This document shows, one piece after another, positions 13,070 through 22,243 of a DNA stretch of 64,000 nt. The notes under the pieces are model-generated. The model searched no databases. It was given only the letters and a program-made list of their open reading frames with translations, and had not been told where the DNA came from. Both the position numbers and the translations under genes were made by a program. The DNA comes from Streptomyces niveus (GTDB lineage Bacteria > Actinomycetota > Actinomycetes > Streptomycetales > Streptomycetaceae): positions 6,820,001 to 6,884,000 of the forward strand of contig NZ_CP018047.1 of assembly GCF_002009175.1 (NCBI RefSeq), read 5' to 3'. How positions within the stretch are numbered: position 1 is the first letter of the stretch; each line of letters begins with the position of its first letter.

Positions 13070-14329
13070 GTGGGCCAGGCGGGCCGGGCAGAGCAGGCAG
13101 AGCAGGCAGAGCAGTCGGGTGGCGGCGGGCCCAGGGTCGTCCTCGGGGTGAGCGGCGGGATCGCCGCGTACAAGGCGTGCGAGCTGCTGCGCCGCCTCAC
13201 CGAGTCGGGCCATGACGTACGGGTCGTGCCGACCGGGTCCGCGCTCCACTTCGTCGGGGCCGCGACCTGGTCCGCGCTCTCCGGCCACCCCGTCTCCACC
13301 GAGGTCTGGTCCGACGTCCACGAGGTGCCCCACGTACGCATCGGGCAGTCCGCCGACCTCGTCGTCGTCGCCCCCGCCACCGCCGACCTGCTGGCCAAGG
13401 CCGCCCAGGGCCTGGCCGACGACCTGCTGACCAACACGCTCCTCACCGCGCGCTGCCCGGTGGTCTTCGCACCGGCCATGCACACCGAGATGTGGGAGCA
13501 CCCCGCGACCCGGGCGAACGTCGCGACCCTGCGCGAGCGCGGAGCGGTCGTCATCGAGCCCGCCGTCGGCCGCCTCACCGGCGTCGACACCGGCAAAGGG
13601 CGGCTGCCCGACCCCGACGCGATCTTCGAGGTCTGCCGAAGGCTGCTGGCACGCGGCGTGAGCACGCCCGACCTGGCGGGGCGGCATGTCGTCGTCTCCG
13701 CCGGCGGGACGCGCGAGCCGCTCGACCCCGTGCGCTTCCTCGGCAACCGCTCCTCGGGCAAGCAGGGGTACGCCCTGGCCCGTACGGCGGCTGCCCGCGG
13801 CGCCCGGGTCACCCTCATCGAGGCGAACACCGGGCTGCCGGACCCGGCGGGCGTCGACGTGGTGCGCGTCGGAACCGCCGTACAACTGCGTGAAGCGGTG
13901 CTGAAATCAGCCGCCGACGCCGATGTCGTGGTCATGGCCGCCGCGGTGGCCGATTTCCGCCCGGCCTCCTACGCCGAGGGCAAGATCAAGAAGAAGGACG
14001 GCGAGGAGCCGGCGCCGATCGTGCTCGTCCGTAACCCGGACATCCTCGCGGAGATCGGCGCCGAGCGCGCCAGGCCCGGACAGGTGATCGTCGGCTTCGC
14101 CGCCGAGACGGACGACGTGCTCGCCAACGGCCGGGCGAAACTGCGCCGCAAGGGCTGCGACCTGCTGGTCGTCAACGAGGTGGGGGAGCGCAAGACCTTC
14201 GGCTCCGAGGAGAACGAAGCGGTGATCCTCGCCGCGGACGGCGGCGAGACACCGGTTCCGTACGGTCCCAAGGAGGCGCTGGCCGACACTGTCTGGGACC
14301 TGGTCGTACCGGCACTCGGGTCCGCGTAG
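13070..14329 (+). CDS. coaBC: Bifunctional phosphopantothenoylcysteine decarboxylase / phosphopantothenate-cysteine ligase
   Basis: 419 aa. It carries out two coenzyme A steps: CoaB joins cysteine to phosphopantothenate and CoaC decarboxylates it. The FMN-binding CoaC half has VVLGVSGGIAAYKACELLRR near the start, the active-site histidine in VPHVRIG, and PAMHTEMW. The CoaB half has VVVSAGGTREPLDPVRFLGN and KIKKKDGEE. GTG 13070 is chosen because cggggag lies at the right distance, while the earlier GTG 13022 is inside the rpoZ terminator. Confidence 0.93.
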   Translation: MGQAGRAEQAEQAEQSGGGGPRVVLGVSGGIAAYKACELLRRLTESGHDVRVVPTGSALHFVGAATWSALSGHPVSTEVWSDVHEVPHVRIGQSADLVVVAPATADLLAKAAQGLADDLLTNTLLTARCPVVFAPAMHTEMWEHPATRANVATLRERGAVVIEPAVGRLTGVDTGKGRLPDPDAIFEVCRRLLARGVSTPDLAGRHVVVSAGGTREPLDPVRFLGNRSSGKQGYALARTAAARGARVTLIEANTGLPDPAGVDVVRVGTAVQLREAVLKSAADADVVVMAAAVADFRPASYAEGKIKKKDGEEPAPIVLVRNPDILAEIGAERARPGQVIVGFAAETDDVLANGRAKLRRKGCDLLVVNEVGERKTFGSEENEAVILAADGGETPVPYGPKEALADTVWDLVVPALGSA

Positions 14330-14588
14330 ACGAACGGAAAGTTAATTCTTCGTTCGCCCTACCGGGTGTGTGAAATCGGCCCAAACCCAATGTTTGGGGT
14401 CGGGATAGGGGGTGATCGTCGTATCGCAGGACGGAGTGACAACCCCTAACTCCACTCCCAGTGGCCGAGACGCCTGGACCTTTATCGCCGTCTGCCGGAT
14501 AAACTGGCCGCGGAACGTCGCGGGGCGCAGCTCCCCGCCCGTTCCGCCAAGGATCTAGCCAGCAGCCGCTGCAACCCCAGGGAGCGAT
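14330..14588 (+). promoter_or_regulatory. metK leader region
   Basis: A 6-bp stem with an A/T-rich loop (14331-14356) may end coaBC transcription. A 7-bp perfect dyad CCCAAAC-N5-GTTTGGG lies at 14380-14398. TGGACC (14475-14480) and TAAACT (14500-14505) form a weak promoter with a long 19-bp spacer. AGGGAG precedes the GTG. I could not match the leader to SAM-I, SAM-II or SAM-IV riboswitch cores by eye. Confidence 0.4.
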
Positions 14589-15797
14589 GTGTCGCGCCGT
14601 CTGTTCACTTCGGAGTCTGTGACCGAAGGTCACCCTGACAAGATCGCTGACCAGATCAGCGACACCATTCTCGACGCACTCCTGCGGGAGGACCCCACCT
14701 CGCGGGTGGCCGTCGAGACCCTGATCACGACAGGTCTGGTCCATGTGGCCGGTGAGGTCACCACCAAGGCCTACGCGCCCATCGCGAAGCTGGTCCGGGA
14801 CAAGATCCTGGAGATCGGCTACGACTCGTCGAAGAAGGGCTTCGACGGCGCCTCCTGCGGCGTCTCGGTGTCCATCGGCGCCCAGTCGCCCGACATCGCC
14901 CAGGGTGTCGACACCGCCTACGAGAAGCGGGTCGGAGGAGAGGACGACGAGCTCGACAAGCAGGGCGCCGGCGACCAGGGCCTGATGTTCGGCTACGCCT
15001 GCGACGAGACGCCCGAGCTGATGCCGCTCCCGATCCACCTCGCCCACCGGCTCTCGCGCCGGCTCTCCGAGGTCCGCAAGAACGGGACCATCCCGTACCT
15101 GCGCCCCGACGGCAAGACCCAGGTCACCATCGAGTACGACGGCGACAAGGCCGTCCGCCTCGACACGGTCGTCGTCTCCTCGCAGCACGCGTCGGACATC
15201 GACCTGGACTCGCTCCTGGCACCCGACATCCGCGAGTTCGTCGTCGAGCACGTGATCAAGCAGCTCCTCGAAGACGGCATCAAGCTGGACACCGAGGGCT
15301 ACCGCCTGCTGGTCAACCCGACCGGACGCTTCGAGATCGGCGGCCCCATGGGCGACGCCGGCCTCACCGGCCGCAAGATCATCATCGACACCTACGGCGG
15401 CATGGCCCGCCACGGCGGCGGCGCCTTCTCCGGCAAGGACCCGTCCAAGGTCGACCGCTCGGCCGCGTACGCCATGCGCTGGGTCGCCAAGAACGTGGTC
15501 GCCGCCGGCCTCGCCTCGCGCTGCGAGGTCCAGGTCGCGTACGCGATCGGCAAGGCCGAGCCGGTGGGCCTGTTCGTCGAGACCTTCGGCACGGCCTCGG
15601 TCGACGTCGAGAAGATCGAGCAGGCCATCGCCACGGTCTTCGACCTCCGCCCGGCCGCGATCATCCGCGACCTGGACCTGCTCCGCCCGATCTACGCCCG
15701 GACGGCGGCGTACGGCCACTTCGGCCGCGACGAGCCGGACTTCACCTGGGAGCGCACGGACCGCGTGGACGCGCTGCGTGAGGCGGCCGGTCTGTAA
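14589..15797 (+). CDS. metK: S-adenosylmethionine synthetase
   Basis: 402 aa from GTG. It makes SAM from methionine and ATP. N-terminal [20 protein letters not shown], the hexapeptide-type GAGDQG(LMFGYA) near residues 122-132, and the signature [16 protein letters not shown] are all intact. SAM feeds methylation and secondary metabolism; in Streptomyces extra MetK stimulates antibiotic production. A 21-bp perfect hairpin ends the unit. Confidence 0.96.
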   Translation: MSRRLFTSESVTEGHPDKIADQISDTILDALLREDPTSRVAVETLITTGLVHVAGEVTTKAYAPIAKLVRDKILEIGYDSSKKGFDGASCGVSVSIGAQSPDIAQGVDTAYEKRVGGEDDELDKQGAGDQGLMFGYACDETPELMPLPIHLAHRLSRRLSEVRKNGTIPYLRPDGKTQVTIEYDGDKAVRLDTVVVSSQHASDIDLDSLLAPDIREFVVEHVIKQLLEDGIKLDTEGYRLLVNPTGRFEIGGPMGDAGLTGRKIIIDTYGGMARHGGGAFSGKDPSKVDRSAAYAMRWVAKNVVAAGLASRCEVQVAYAIGKAEPVGLFVETFGTASVDVEKIEQAIATVFDLRPAAIIRDLDLLRPIYARTAAYGHFGRDEPDFTWERTDRVDALREAAGL

Positions 15798-15816
15798 GGC
15801 GTTCCGCGTACGTCAG

Positions 15817-15861
15817 CGGCGACGGGCCCCCGGCACCATCGGTGCCGGGGGCCCGTCGCCG
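15817..15861. terminator. Terminator after metK
   Basis: Perfect 21-bp inverted repeat (arms 15817-15837 and 15841-15861) with a 3-nt loop, 19 bp past the metK stop. Confidence 0.85.
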
Positions 15862-15943
15862 TGTCACGGGGGCGGGATCGGCCGTCCGCCGCCCGTCCGC
15901 CGACGGACCGCGGGTGTCGGTGCCGTCTGGTAAGAATTTGGCT

Positions 15944-18091
15944 GTGAGCAGCGACGACGAGCAGCCCGAGGAGTCCGCCGGGGGCGGTGGGCCGGAGCAG
16001 CTCGCGTTCATCCGGGAGACCGTGCGGGCCGCCAAGGTGCCCCGTGCCAAGCCCCGGACCTGGCGGGGGGCACCGCTGGCGGCGGAGCTGCCCGTCGCGC
16101 GCGTCGTGGTCAACAAAGGGGTGCTGCATCTCGACCAGTTCTTCGACTACGCCGTGCCCGAGGAGCTGGACGAGGCCGCGCAGCCGGGCGTGCGGGTGCG
16201 GGTGCGGTTCGGGGCCGGCGCGCATCAGGTCCGGGGCGGGCGGCGTGAGGGCGGGCGGCTGATCGACGGCTTCGTCGTCGAGCGGCGGGCCGAGTCGGAC
16301 TACACGGGACCGCTCGCCGCGCTCGCCGGTGTGGTGTCGCCGGAGCCGGTGCTCAGCCCCGAGCTGCTGGGGCTCGCGCGGGCCGTCGCCGACCGTTACG
16401 CGGGCAGCCTCGCCGACGTCCTGCAACTGGCGGTGCCACCGAGGAACGCGCGCGCGGAAGCCAAGCCGTCGCCCGATCCGCTGCCCGCGCCGGGCAGACC
16501 GGAGTCGGGCACCTGGGAGCGGTACGCCAAAGGCGCGGCCTTCCTGGACGCGCTCGCCGACGGCGGCTCCCCGAGGGCCGTGTGGACCGCGCTGCCCGGC
16601 CCCCACTGGGCGGACGAGCTGGCGAGGGCCGTCGGCGCGACGCTCGCGTCGGGACGCGGGGCGCTCGTCGTCGTCCCGGACGGCCGGGCGGCGGCGCGCG
16701 TCGACACCGCGCTCACGGCCCTGCTCGGCGAGGGACACCACGCGCTGCTCACCGCGGAGGCGGGCCCGCAGAAGCGGTACGGCCAGTGGCTCGCCGTCCG
16801 GCGCGGCGCTGTGCGCGCCGTCGTGGGGACCCGCGCGGCGATGTTCGCTCCCGTACGCGATCTCGGGCTCGTCGCCATCTGGGACGACGGCGACTCCAGC
16901 CACAGCGAACTGCACGCGCCGCTGCCGCATGCCCGCGAGGTGCTGCTGCTGCGCGCCGCGCACGACAAGTGCGCCTTCCTGCTGGGCAGTACGGGCTGCA
17001 CCGTCGAGGCGGCCCAACTGGTCGAGACGGGCTGGGCGTTGCCGATGACGGCCGACCGGGAGCGGTTCCGCACGGCCGCGCCCCTGATCCGGACGGTGGG
17101 GGACGGCGAGCTGGCGCGCGACGAGGCCGCGCGCGCCGCCCGGCTGCCGAGCCTCGCCTGGCAGGCCGTCCGGGAAGGACTCAGGACCGGGCCGGTCCTC
17201 GTGCAGGTGCCCCGGCGCGGTTATGTGCCCCGACTGGGCTGCGAGCGCTGCCGTACGCCCGCCCGCTGCCGCCACTGCGCCGGGCCTCTGGAGGCCCCCG
17301 AGCAGCGGGAGTTGCACTGCGGGTGGTGCGGACGCGGCGAGCCTGACTGGCGCTGCGCGCAGTGCGGCGGTACGCGGCTGCGCGCCAGCGTCGTGGGCGC
17401 GCGGCGTACGGCGGAGGAGCTGGGAAGGGCGTTCCCGGCGGTCCCGGTGCGTACCTCGGGCCGCGACCACATCCTCGACACGGTGCCCGGCCGCCCCGCG
17501 CTGGTGGTGAGCACGCCCGGCGCCGAGCCCGTCGCCGAAGGCGGCTACGCGGCGGCGCTTCTCCTCGACGGCTGGGCGATGCTCGGCCGGCCCGACCTGA
17601 GGGCGGGGGAGGAGGCGCTGCGTCGCTGGCTGCATGCCGCGTCGCTGGTCCGGGGCCAGGCCGACGGCGGCACGGTCGTGGTCGTGGCCGAGCCGACGCT
17701 GCGGCCCGTCCAGGCGCTCGTGCGCTGGGATCCCGTGGGTCACGCCCAGCGCGAGCTTGCGGAGCGGGCGGAGCTGGGCTTCCCGCCGGTGTCGCGGATG
17801 GCTGCGGTGACCGGCGGGCCCGACGCCGTGGCCGCGTTCCTCGCCTCCGCCGAACTGCCGCCCGACGCCGAGGTCCTGGGCCCCGTCCCGCTGCCGGTCA
17901 CGGACCCGGCCCGGCCCCGCAGGACCGGCGATCCGCCGCCGGGCGAGCTGTGGGAGCGGGCGCTGCTGCGCGTGCCGCCGGGCAGCGGCGCCGCGCTGGC
18001 GACGGCCCTGAAGTCGGCCCAGGCGGGCCGGCTGGCACGGGGTGGCGGCGACCCGGTGCGCATCCGGATCGATCCCCCCGACATCGGCTGA
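15944..18091 (+). CDS. priA: Primosomal protein N' (PriA), helicase-motif-less actinobacterial form
   Basis: 715 aa, with replication-restart PriA architecture: an N-terminal DNA-binding domain (ARVVVNKGVLHLDQFFDYAV), a degenerate helicase domain, and a zinc-binding cluster (LGCERCRTPARCRHC, then CGWCGRG and CAQCGG). The Walker A loop seen in enterobacterial PriA is replaced by LPGPHWADEL, and the DEAH box reads WDDGDS. So it probably does not hydrolyse ATP; database entries call this group probable replication restart protein. TAAGAAT at 15931-15937 places the transcript start at the GTG, suggesting leaderless translation. Confidence 0.9.
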   Translation: MSSDDEQPEESAGGGGPEQLAFIRETVRAAKVPRAKPRTWRGAPLAAELPVARVVVNKGVLHLDQFFDYAVPEELDEAAQPGVRVRVRFGAGAHQVRGGRREGGRLIDGFVVERRAESDYTGPLAALAGVVSPEPVLSPELLGLARAVADRYAGSLADVLQLAVPPRNARAEAKPSPDPLPAPGRPESGTWERYAKGAAFLDALADGGSPRAVWTALPGPHWADELARAVGATLASGRGALVVVPDGRAAARVDTALTALLGEGHHALLTAEAGPQKRYGQWLAVRRGAVRAVVGTRAAMFAPVRDLGLVAIWDDGDSSHSELHAPLPHAREVLLLRAAHDKCAFLLGSTGCTVEAAQLVETGWALPMTADRERFRTAAPLIRTVGDGELARDEAARAARLPSLAWQAVREGLRTGPVLVQVPRRGYVPRLGCERCRTPARCRHCAGPLEAPEQRELHCGWCGRGEPDWRCAQCGGTRLRASVVGARRTAEELGRAFPAVPVRTSGRDHILDTVPGRPALVVSTPGAEPVAEGGYAAALLLDGWAMLGRPDLRAGEEALRRWLHAASLVRGQADGGTVVVVAEPTLRPVQALVRWDPVGHAQRELAERAELGFPPVSRMAAVTGGPDAVAAFLASAELPPDAEVLGPVPLPVTDPARPRRTGDPPPGELWERALLRVPPGSGAALATALKSAQAGRLARGGGDPVRIRIDPPDIG
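17861..17903 (+). repeat. 43-bp direct repeat, copy 1 (inside priA)
   Basis: Matches 18126-18168 at 42 of 43 positions. It encodes PDAEVLGPVPLPVT of PriA. See copy 2. Confidence 0.85.
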
Positions 18092-18125
18092 CGGGGCGCC
18101 CGACCGCTTCCGGCAGCCGGGCGGG

Positions 18126-18168
18126 CCCGACGCCGAGGTCCTGGGCCCCGTCCCGCTGTCGGTCACGG
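18126..18168 (+). repeat. 43-bp direct repeat, copy 2 (beyond the priA stop)
   Basis: A second copy of the 17861-17903 priA segment, placed 35 bp after the priA stop and just before the terminator. One base differs (CCG to TCG). It looks like a local duplication of coding sequence into the 3' untranslated region. Confidence 0.85.
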
Positions 18169-18175
18169 TCGCCCG

Positions 18176-18233
18176 CCCCGTTCCCGGCGGCGGGTGGGCC
18201 GCGGCCACGGCCCACCCGCCGCCGGGAACGGGG
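18176..18233. terminator. Bidirectional terminator between priA and the minus-strand HTH gene
   Basis: Perfect 25-bp inverted repeat (arms 18176-18200 and 18209-18233) with an 8-nt loop, between the two convergent stops. Confidence 0.9.
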
Positions 18234-18243
18234 AACGGCGTCG

Positions 18244-18780
18244 TCAGCCGTTGCGTGGACCCGGGAAGGCCCCCGGGCGCGCCTCCTCGCGGAGCGGCTG
18301 CGGGGCCACCGTCGGCTGCGGTGGCATCGACCGGGCCGCCGGCACGGCCGGGACGCCCTGCGCGGGGCCCGACGGGCGGGGCTGCGCGGTCTCCGCCGGA
18401 CGGTCGCCCTCGGCGAGGGCCGCCTGCTGGGCCGCGCGCCTCGTACCGTAACGGCGGTGCACCGCCTGCTTGGTGACACCGAGCGCCGAGCCGACCGCGT
18501 CCCACGAGAAGCCCAGCGAGCGATCGAAGTCCACGGCCGCCGTCACCAAACTCTCGACACTGTCCCGCAGTTCCTGTGCGAGACGGACGGTCGGGGCTGG
18601 TGCCCGGCCGTAGACGACGAAGCCCGTCGAGGGGCCTGAACGGCGCGGGCGGTAGACGTTGCCCAACTGGGCTGTGAGGGTGCGCAGTGCGTCCACCTGC
18701 CGGCGGACGCGCTCGATGTCGCGCACCAACAGGTGCAGATTTGCCCGGGCTTGTGCGTCGTGGGTTGCGTGGTCGGCCAT
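18244..18780 (-). CDS. Hypothetical helix-turn-helix protein
   Basis: 178 aa starting [20 protein letters not shown]. An N-terminal helical segment (about 10-45) may pair as a coiled coil. Residues about 90-120 read [20 protein letters not shown], a good helix-turn-helix of the kind seen in Streptomyces hypothetical regulators. The C-terminal 55 residues are proline/alanine-rich and disordered. It is divergent from fmt and convergent with priA. The frame extends much further upstream, but this ATG begins the compositionally protein-like part. Function unknown. Confidence 0.7.
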   Translation of the reverse strand: MADHATHDAQARANLHLLVRDIERVRRQVDALRTLTAQLGNVYRPRRSGPSTGFVVYGRAPAPTVRLAQELRDSVESLVTAAVDFDRSLGFSWDAVGSALGVTKQAVHRRYGTRRAAQQAALAEGDRPAETAQPRPSGPAQGVPAVPAARSMPPQPTVAPQPLREEARPGAFPGPRNG

Positions 18781-19060
18781 GAACAAGCCTCTCGAACCGG
18801 CGTTGAAACGGATCGGGCCACACCGGGCGGCCCGTTTGAGGTCAATCTCCCTTGACAACGCGCCACCCGCCGTTGTGGTCACGCTGCGGGGGCGTATGCG
18901 CATATGCCTGGGGCGCGCGGGCTCCCGTACGCCCCCTGCCGTCCCGGCCCCCGGACGGCCCATAGACTGGTGCGCTGTCCGTCGTCGGCCGCGCCGGTGC
19001 CCGTCGCCCGCCCGCCGACGCCGGACCGGAAGCCGCACGAGAGAGCGAGGAAGTCCCGCA

Positions 19061-20017
19061 GTGAAGCTCGTCTTCGCAGGCACCCCCGAGGTCGCCGTAC
19101 CCGCCCTGGACGCACTGATCGCCTCCGACCGGCACGAGGTCGTCGCCGTCGTCACCCGCCCCGACGCGCCTTCCGGCCGGGGTCGCAGGCTTGTCGCCAG
19201 CCCCGTCGCGCAACGCGCCGAGGAGGAGGGCATCGAGATCCTCCGGCCCGCCAGGCCCCGCGACGAAGCCTTCCTGGCCCGGCTGCGCGAGATCGCCCCC
19301 GACTGCTGCCCCGTCGTCGCCTACGGGGCGCTGCTGCCCCGCGTAGCCCTCGACATCCCGGCCAACGGCTGGGTGAATCTGCACTTCTCGCTGCTGCCCG
19401 CGTGGCGCGGCGCCGCCCCCGTGCAGCACGCGGTGATCGCCGGGGACGGGACGACCGGCGCGGCCACCTTCCTCATCGAGGAAGGACTGGACTCGGGACC
19501 GGTGTACGGCGTGATCACCGAGGACGTACGGCCCACCGACACCAGCGGTGACCTGCTGACCCGGCTCGCGTTCGCCGGTGCCGGACTGCTCGCCGCGACC
19601 ATGGACGGCATCGAGGACGGCACGCTCAAGGCCGTGCGGCAGCCCACCGAAGGCATCTCGCTCGCGCCCAAGCTCACCGTCGAGGACGCGCGGGTCGACT
19701 GGGCGGCGCCGGCGCTGCGCGTCGACCGTGTCGTACGCGGCTGCACCCCCGCGCCCGGCGCCTGGACCGTCTTCCGCGGCGAACGCCTCAAGCTGATCCA
19801 GCTCCGGCCGACGCCCGACCGCACCGACCTCACCCCGGGTGAGCCGGCCGTCGGCAAGAACTCCGTGCACGTCGGCACCGGCTCGTACGCCGTCGAACTG
19901 CTCTGGGTCCAGCCGCAGGGCAAGAAGCCCATGCGGGCCGCCGACTGGGCCCGCGGTGTGCGGATCGCCCCTGGTGAGCGGCTCGGCGCGGCCGAGGGAG
20001 CGGCGGACGTACGCTGA
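19061..20017 (+). CDS. fmt: Methionyl-tRNA formyltransferase
   Basis: 318 aa from GTG ([20 protein letters not shown]). It formylates initiator Met-tRNA using 10-formyl-THF. The catalytic loop [19 protein letters not shown] (about 108-126, with the conserved Asn and His) is intact, and the C-terminal OB-fold domain starts near residue 205. A -10-like TAGACT at 18963-18968 suggests a leader of about 85 nt. rsmB follows after 109 bp, so formylation and 16S rRNA methylation genes form a translation pair. Confidence 0.95.
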   Translation: MKLVFAGTPEVAVPALDALIASDRHEVVAVVTRPDAPSGRGRRLVASPVAQRAEEEGIEILRPARPRDEAFLARLREIAPDCCPVVAYGALLPRVALDIPANGWVNLHFSLLPAWRGAAPVQHAVIAGDGTTGAATFLIEEGLDSGPVYGVITEDVRPTDTSGDLLTRLAFAGAGLLAATMDGIEDGTLKAVRQPTEGISLAPKLTVEDARVDWAAPALRVDRVVRGCTPAPGAWTVFRGERLKLIQLRPTPDRTDLTPGEPAVGKNSVHVGTGSYAVELLWVQPQGKKPMRAADWARGVRIAPGERLGAAEGAADVR

Positions 20018-20126
20018 GGGTGTCCGACCGCCACGCGCGGCACCACGGCACCCGCACGCGCGGGACCACAGCACACCCTCACGCGCGGCACCTTTGCGGA
20101 GCACCTTTTCCAACTGCGGAGCACCT

Positions 20127-21560
20127 TTGAACGAGCAGGCACGTCGTCGTCCCTCCAAGACCTACCGCCGTCCCAAGAAGGATCCCGTGCGGATCCTCGC
20201 CTTCGAGGCGTTGCGGGCCGTCGACGAACGCGCCGCCTACGCCAACCTCGTCCTCCCGCCCCTCCTGAAGAAGGCCAGGGAGGCGGGTGACTTCGACAAC
20301 CGCGACGCGGCGCTCGCGACCGAACTCGTCTACGGCACGCTCCGCCGCCAGGGCACGTACGACGCGATCATCTCCGCCTGCATCGACCGCCCGCTGCGCC
20401 AGGTCGACCCGCCCGTGCTCGACGTACTCGCCCTCGGCGCGCACCAGTTGCTCGGCACCCGTATCCCCACGCACGCCGCCGTGTCGGCGAGTGTGGAGCT
20501 GGCCCGCGTCGTGCTCGGCGACGGGCGCGCGAAGTTCGTCAACGCCGTGCTGCGGAAGATCTCCAAGGACGACCTCGACGCCTGGGTGGAGCGGGTCGCA
20601 CCGCCGTACGACGAGGACGCCGAGGACCACCTCGCCGTCGTCCACTCGCATCCCCGCTGGATCGTCTCCGCGCTCTGGGACGCGCTCGGGGGCGGCCGGG
20701 CCGGCATCGAGGACCTGCTCGAAGCGGACAACGAACGCCCGGAGGTGACGCTCGTCGCGCGCCCCGGGCGGGTCTCGGCCGACGCACTCCTCGACACACT
20801 GGGCGAGGAGTCCGGACTGCCGGGACGCTGGTCCCCGTACGCGGTCCGCCTCACCGAGGGCGGCGAACCGGGCGCCATCGACGCCGTACGCGAAGGCCGG
20901 GCCGGAGTCCAGGACGAGGGCAGCCAGCTCGTCGCCGTGGCCCTCGCCAACGCGCCGCTGGAAGGCACCGACAACCGGTGGCTCGACGGCTGCGCGGGCC
21001 CCGGCGGCAAGGCGGCGCTGCTGGCCGCGCTGGCCGCCGAGCGGGGCGCGCACCTGCTCGCCTCCGAGAAGCAGCCGCACCGGGCGCGCCTGGTCGAGCG
21101 CGCGCTCGCGGGCAACCCCGGCCCCTACCAGGTGATCACCGCCGACGGCACCCGCCCGCCGTGGCGGCCCGGCGTCTTCGACCGCGTCCTGGTCGACGTC
21201 CCGTGCACCGGCCTCGGCGCCCTGCGCCGCCGCCCGGAGGCCCGCTGGCGCCGCCGCCCGGAGGATCTGGAGGGCTTCGCGCCGCTCCAGCGGTCACTGC
21301 TGCGCGAGGCGCTGAAGGCCGTGCGGGTGGGCGGAGTGGTCGGCTACGCGACGTGCTCCCCGCATCTGGCCGAGACGCGCGTCGTGGTGGAGGACGTGCT
21401 CAAGGGCAGGGGCGGCCCCGCCGCCGTGGCCGAATGGGTCGACGCCCGGCCGCTGATGCCCGGCGTCGCGGCACTGGGGGACGGCCCCGACGTCCAGCTG
21501 TGGCCGCATGTCCACGGCACGGACGCGATGTATCTGGCGTTGCTGCGCCGTACGGCCTGA
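20127..21560 (+). CDS. rsmB: 16S rRNA (cytosine-967 C5)-methyltransferase
   Basis: 477 aa if the TTG is used (MNEQARRRPSKTYRRPKKDP). Residues about 20-155 form the NusB-like RNA-binding domain (VRILAFEALRAVDERAAYAN). The Rossmann methyltransferase has WLDGCAGPGGKAALLA near residue 290, VDVPCTGLGALRRRPEARWR (DxPC motif) and YATCSPHLAET carrying the second catalytic cysteine. The start is uncertain because no good ribosome site precedes it. A 14-bp direct repeat (20095-20108 and 20115-20128) overlaps the TTG. Confidence 0.9.
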   Translation: MNEQARRRPSKTYRRPKKDPVRILAFEALRAVDERAAYANLVLPPLLKKAREAGDFDNRDAALATELVYGTLRRQGTYDAIISACIDRPLRQVDPPVLDVLALGAHQLLGTRIPTHAAVSASVELARVVLGDGRAKFVNAVLRKISKDDLDAWVERVAPPYDEDAEDHLAVVHSHPRWIVSALWDALGGGRAGIEDLLEADNERPEVTLVARPGRVSADALLDTLGEESGLPGRWSPYAVRLTEGGEPGAIDAVREGRAGVQDEGSQLVAVALANAPLEGTDNRWLDGCAGPGGKAALLAALAAERGAHLLASEKQPHRARLVERALAGNPGPYQVITADGTRPPWRPGVFDRVLVDVPCTGLGALRRRPEARWRRRPEDLEGFAPLQRSLLREALKAVRVGGVVGYATCSPHLAETRVVVEDVLKGRGGPAAVAEWVDARPLMPGVAALGDGPDVQLWPHVHGTDAMYLALLRRTA

Positions 21561-21604
21561 GGCTCGTACCGCCTCCGGGGCGGGGCGTCGGGTTTCCCTG
21601 AAAT

Positions 21605-21639
21605 CTACGCTGTAGGAAAATATTCCTACGCTGTAGAAT
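21605..21639 (+). promoter_or_regulatory. Tandem operator/promoter of the flavin-barrel gene
   Basis: CTACGCTGTAG occurs at 21605-21615 and 21626-21636, exactly 21 bp apart (two helical turns). Each copy is itself a CTAC/GTAG dyad. TAGAAT at 21634-21639 would be the -10, so a bound repressor would cover the promoter. A related site precedes the adjacent TetR gene. Confidence 0.65.
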
Positions 21640-21680
21640 GTCGATGGGTGACGGGATCCACCGACGGGAGAGTTCGCGAA

Positions 21681-22133
21681 ATGGCCACGTGGTACGAGAT
21701 CCGCAGCCAGCACACGGAGTTCGCGGACAAGGTCTCGGCGTGCTTCGCGGCGGGCGTGAACAAGACGATCGCGACCCTGCGCCGGGACGGCTCACCCCGC
21801 ATCAGTGCGATCGAGCTGGAGTTCAAGGACGGTGACGTCACGCTGGGAATGATGGGCGGGTCGGTCAAACTCCGCGACGCGAGACGCGACCCGCGCGTCG
21901 CCGTCCACAGCCCCACGATCGACGCCCCGGAGGGGGAGACCTGGCACGGAGACGCCAAACTCTCCGGGGTCCTCGTGGAGACACCGGCCCCGGCGGGGAA
22001 CCCGCACGTGGGAGCGGGCTTCTTCCGGATCGACATCCGGGAAGTCGCGCTCACCTACCTCGGCACACCCGCCGACCACCTCGTCATCGAGTCCTGGCAC
22101 GCCGGACACGGCTGGCGGCGCAGGACGCACTGA
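21681..22133 (+). CDS. Pyridoxamine 5'-phosphate oxidase-like flavin/F420 split-barrel protein
   Basis: 150 aa starting MATWYEIRSQHTEFADKVSA. It has the FMN/F420-binding split-barrel pattern: IATLRRDGSPRISAIELEF near residues 33-51, then strands and DARRDPRVAVHS. Relatives reduce or oxidise small molecules with FMN or F420, and the substrate here is unknown. The promoter carries paired sites resembling one before the downstream TetR gene (110 bp on), so it is probably that regulator's target. Possible role in detoxifying whatever ligand the TetR protein senses. Confidence 0.8.
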   Translation: MATWYEIRSQHTEFADKVSACFAAGVNKTIATLRRDGSPRISAIELEFKDGDVTLGMMGGSVKLRDARRDPRVAVHSPTIDAPEGETWHGDAKLSGVLVETPAPAGNPHVGAGFFRIDIREVALTYLGTPADHLVIESWHAGHGWRRRTH

Positions 22134-22201
22134 ACCGGCCTTCGTCGTAAGCCACTTGGGGTGGTCCCGCCGCCCCCGAGGCGCCTCGCCCGTCTGGAAA
22201 T

Positions 22202-22237
22202 CTACGGCGTATGAATTCGCTCTCCGCCCGGTAGAGT
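22202..22237 (+). promoter_or_regulatory. Operator-like site and -10 of the TetR gene
   Basis: CTACGGCGTAT (22202-22212) resembles the CTACGCTGTAG sites upstream of the neighbouring flavin-barrel gene, and both are preceded by aaat. TAGAGT (22232-22237) as -10 would start transcription at about the GTG at 22244, predicting a leaderless, self-regulated gene. Confidence 0.5.
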
Positions 22238-22243
22238 GCCGAG

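Noticed and set aside
14330..14588. SAM riboswitch before metK
   Set aside because: The leader has dyads, but I could not place the conserved SAM-I, SAM-II or SAM-IV core sequences. A covariance-model search would decide.
15692..18823. 1043-codon minus-strand open frame opposite priA
   Set aside because: Composition is that of a high-GC shadow (Pro/Arg/Gly runs) and it spans a strong terminator and two intergenic regions. Only its unrelated-frame neighbour 18244-18780 looks like a gene.
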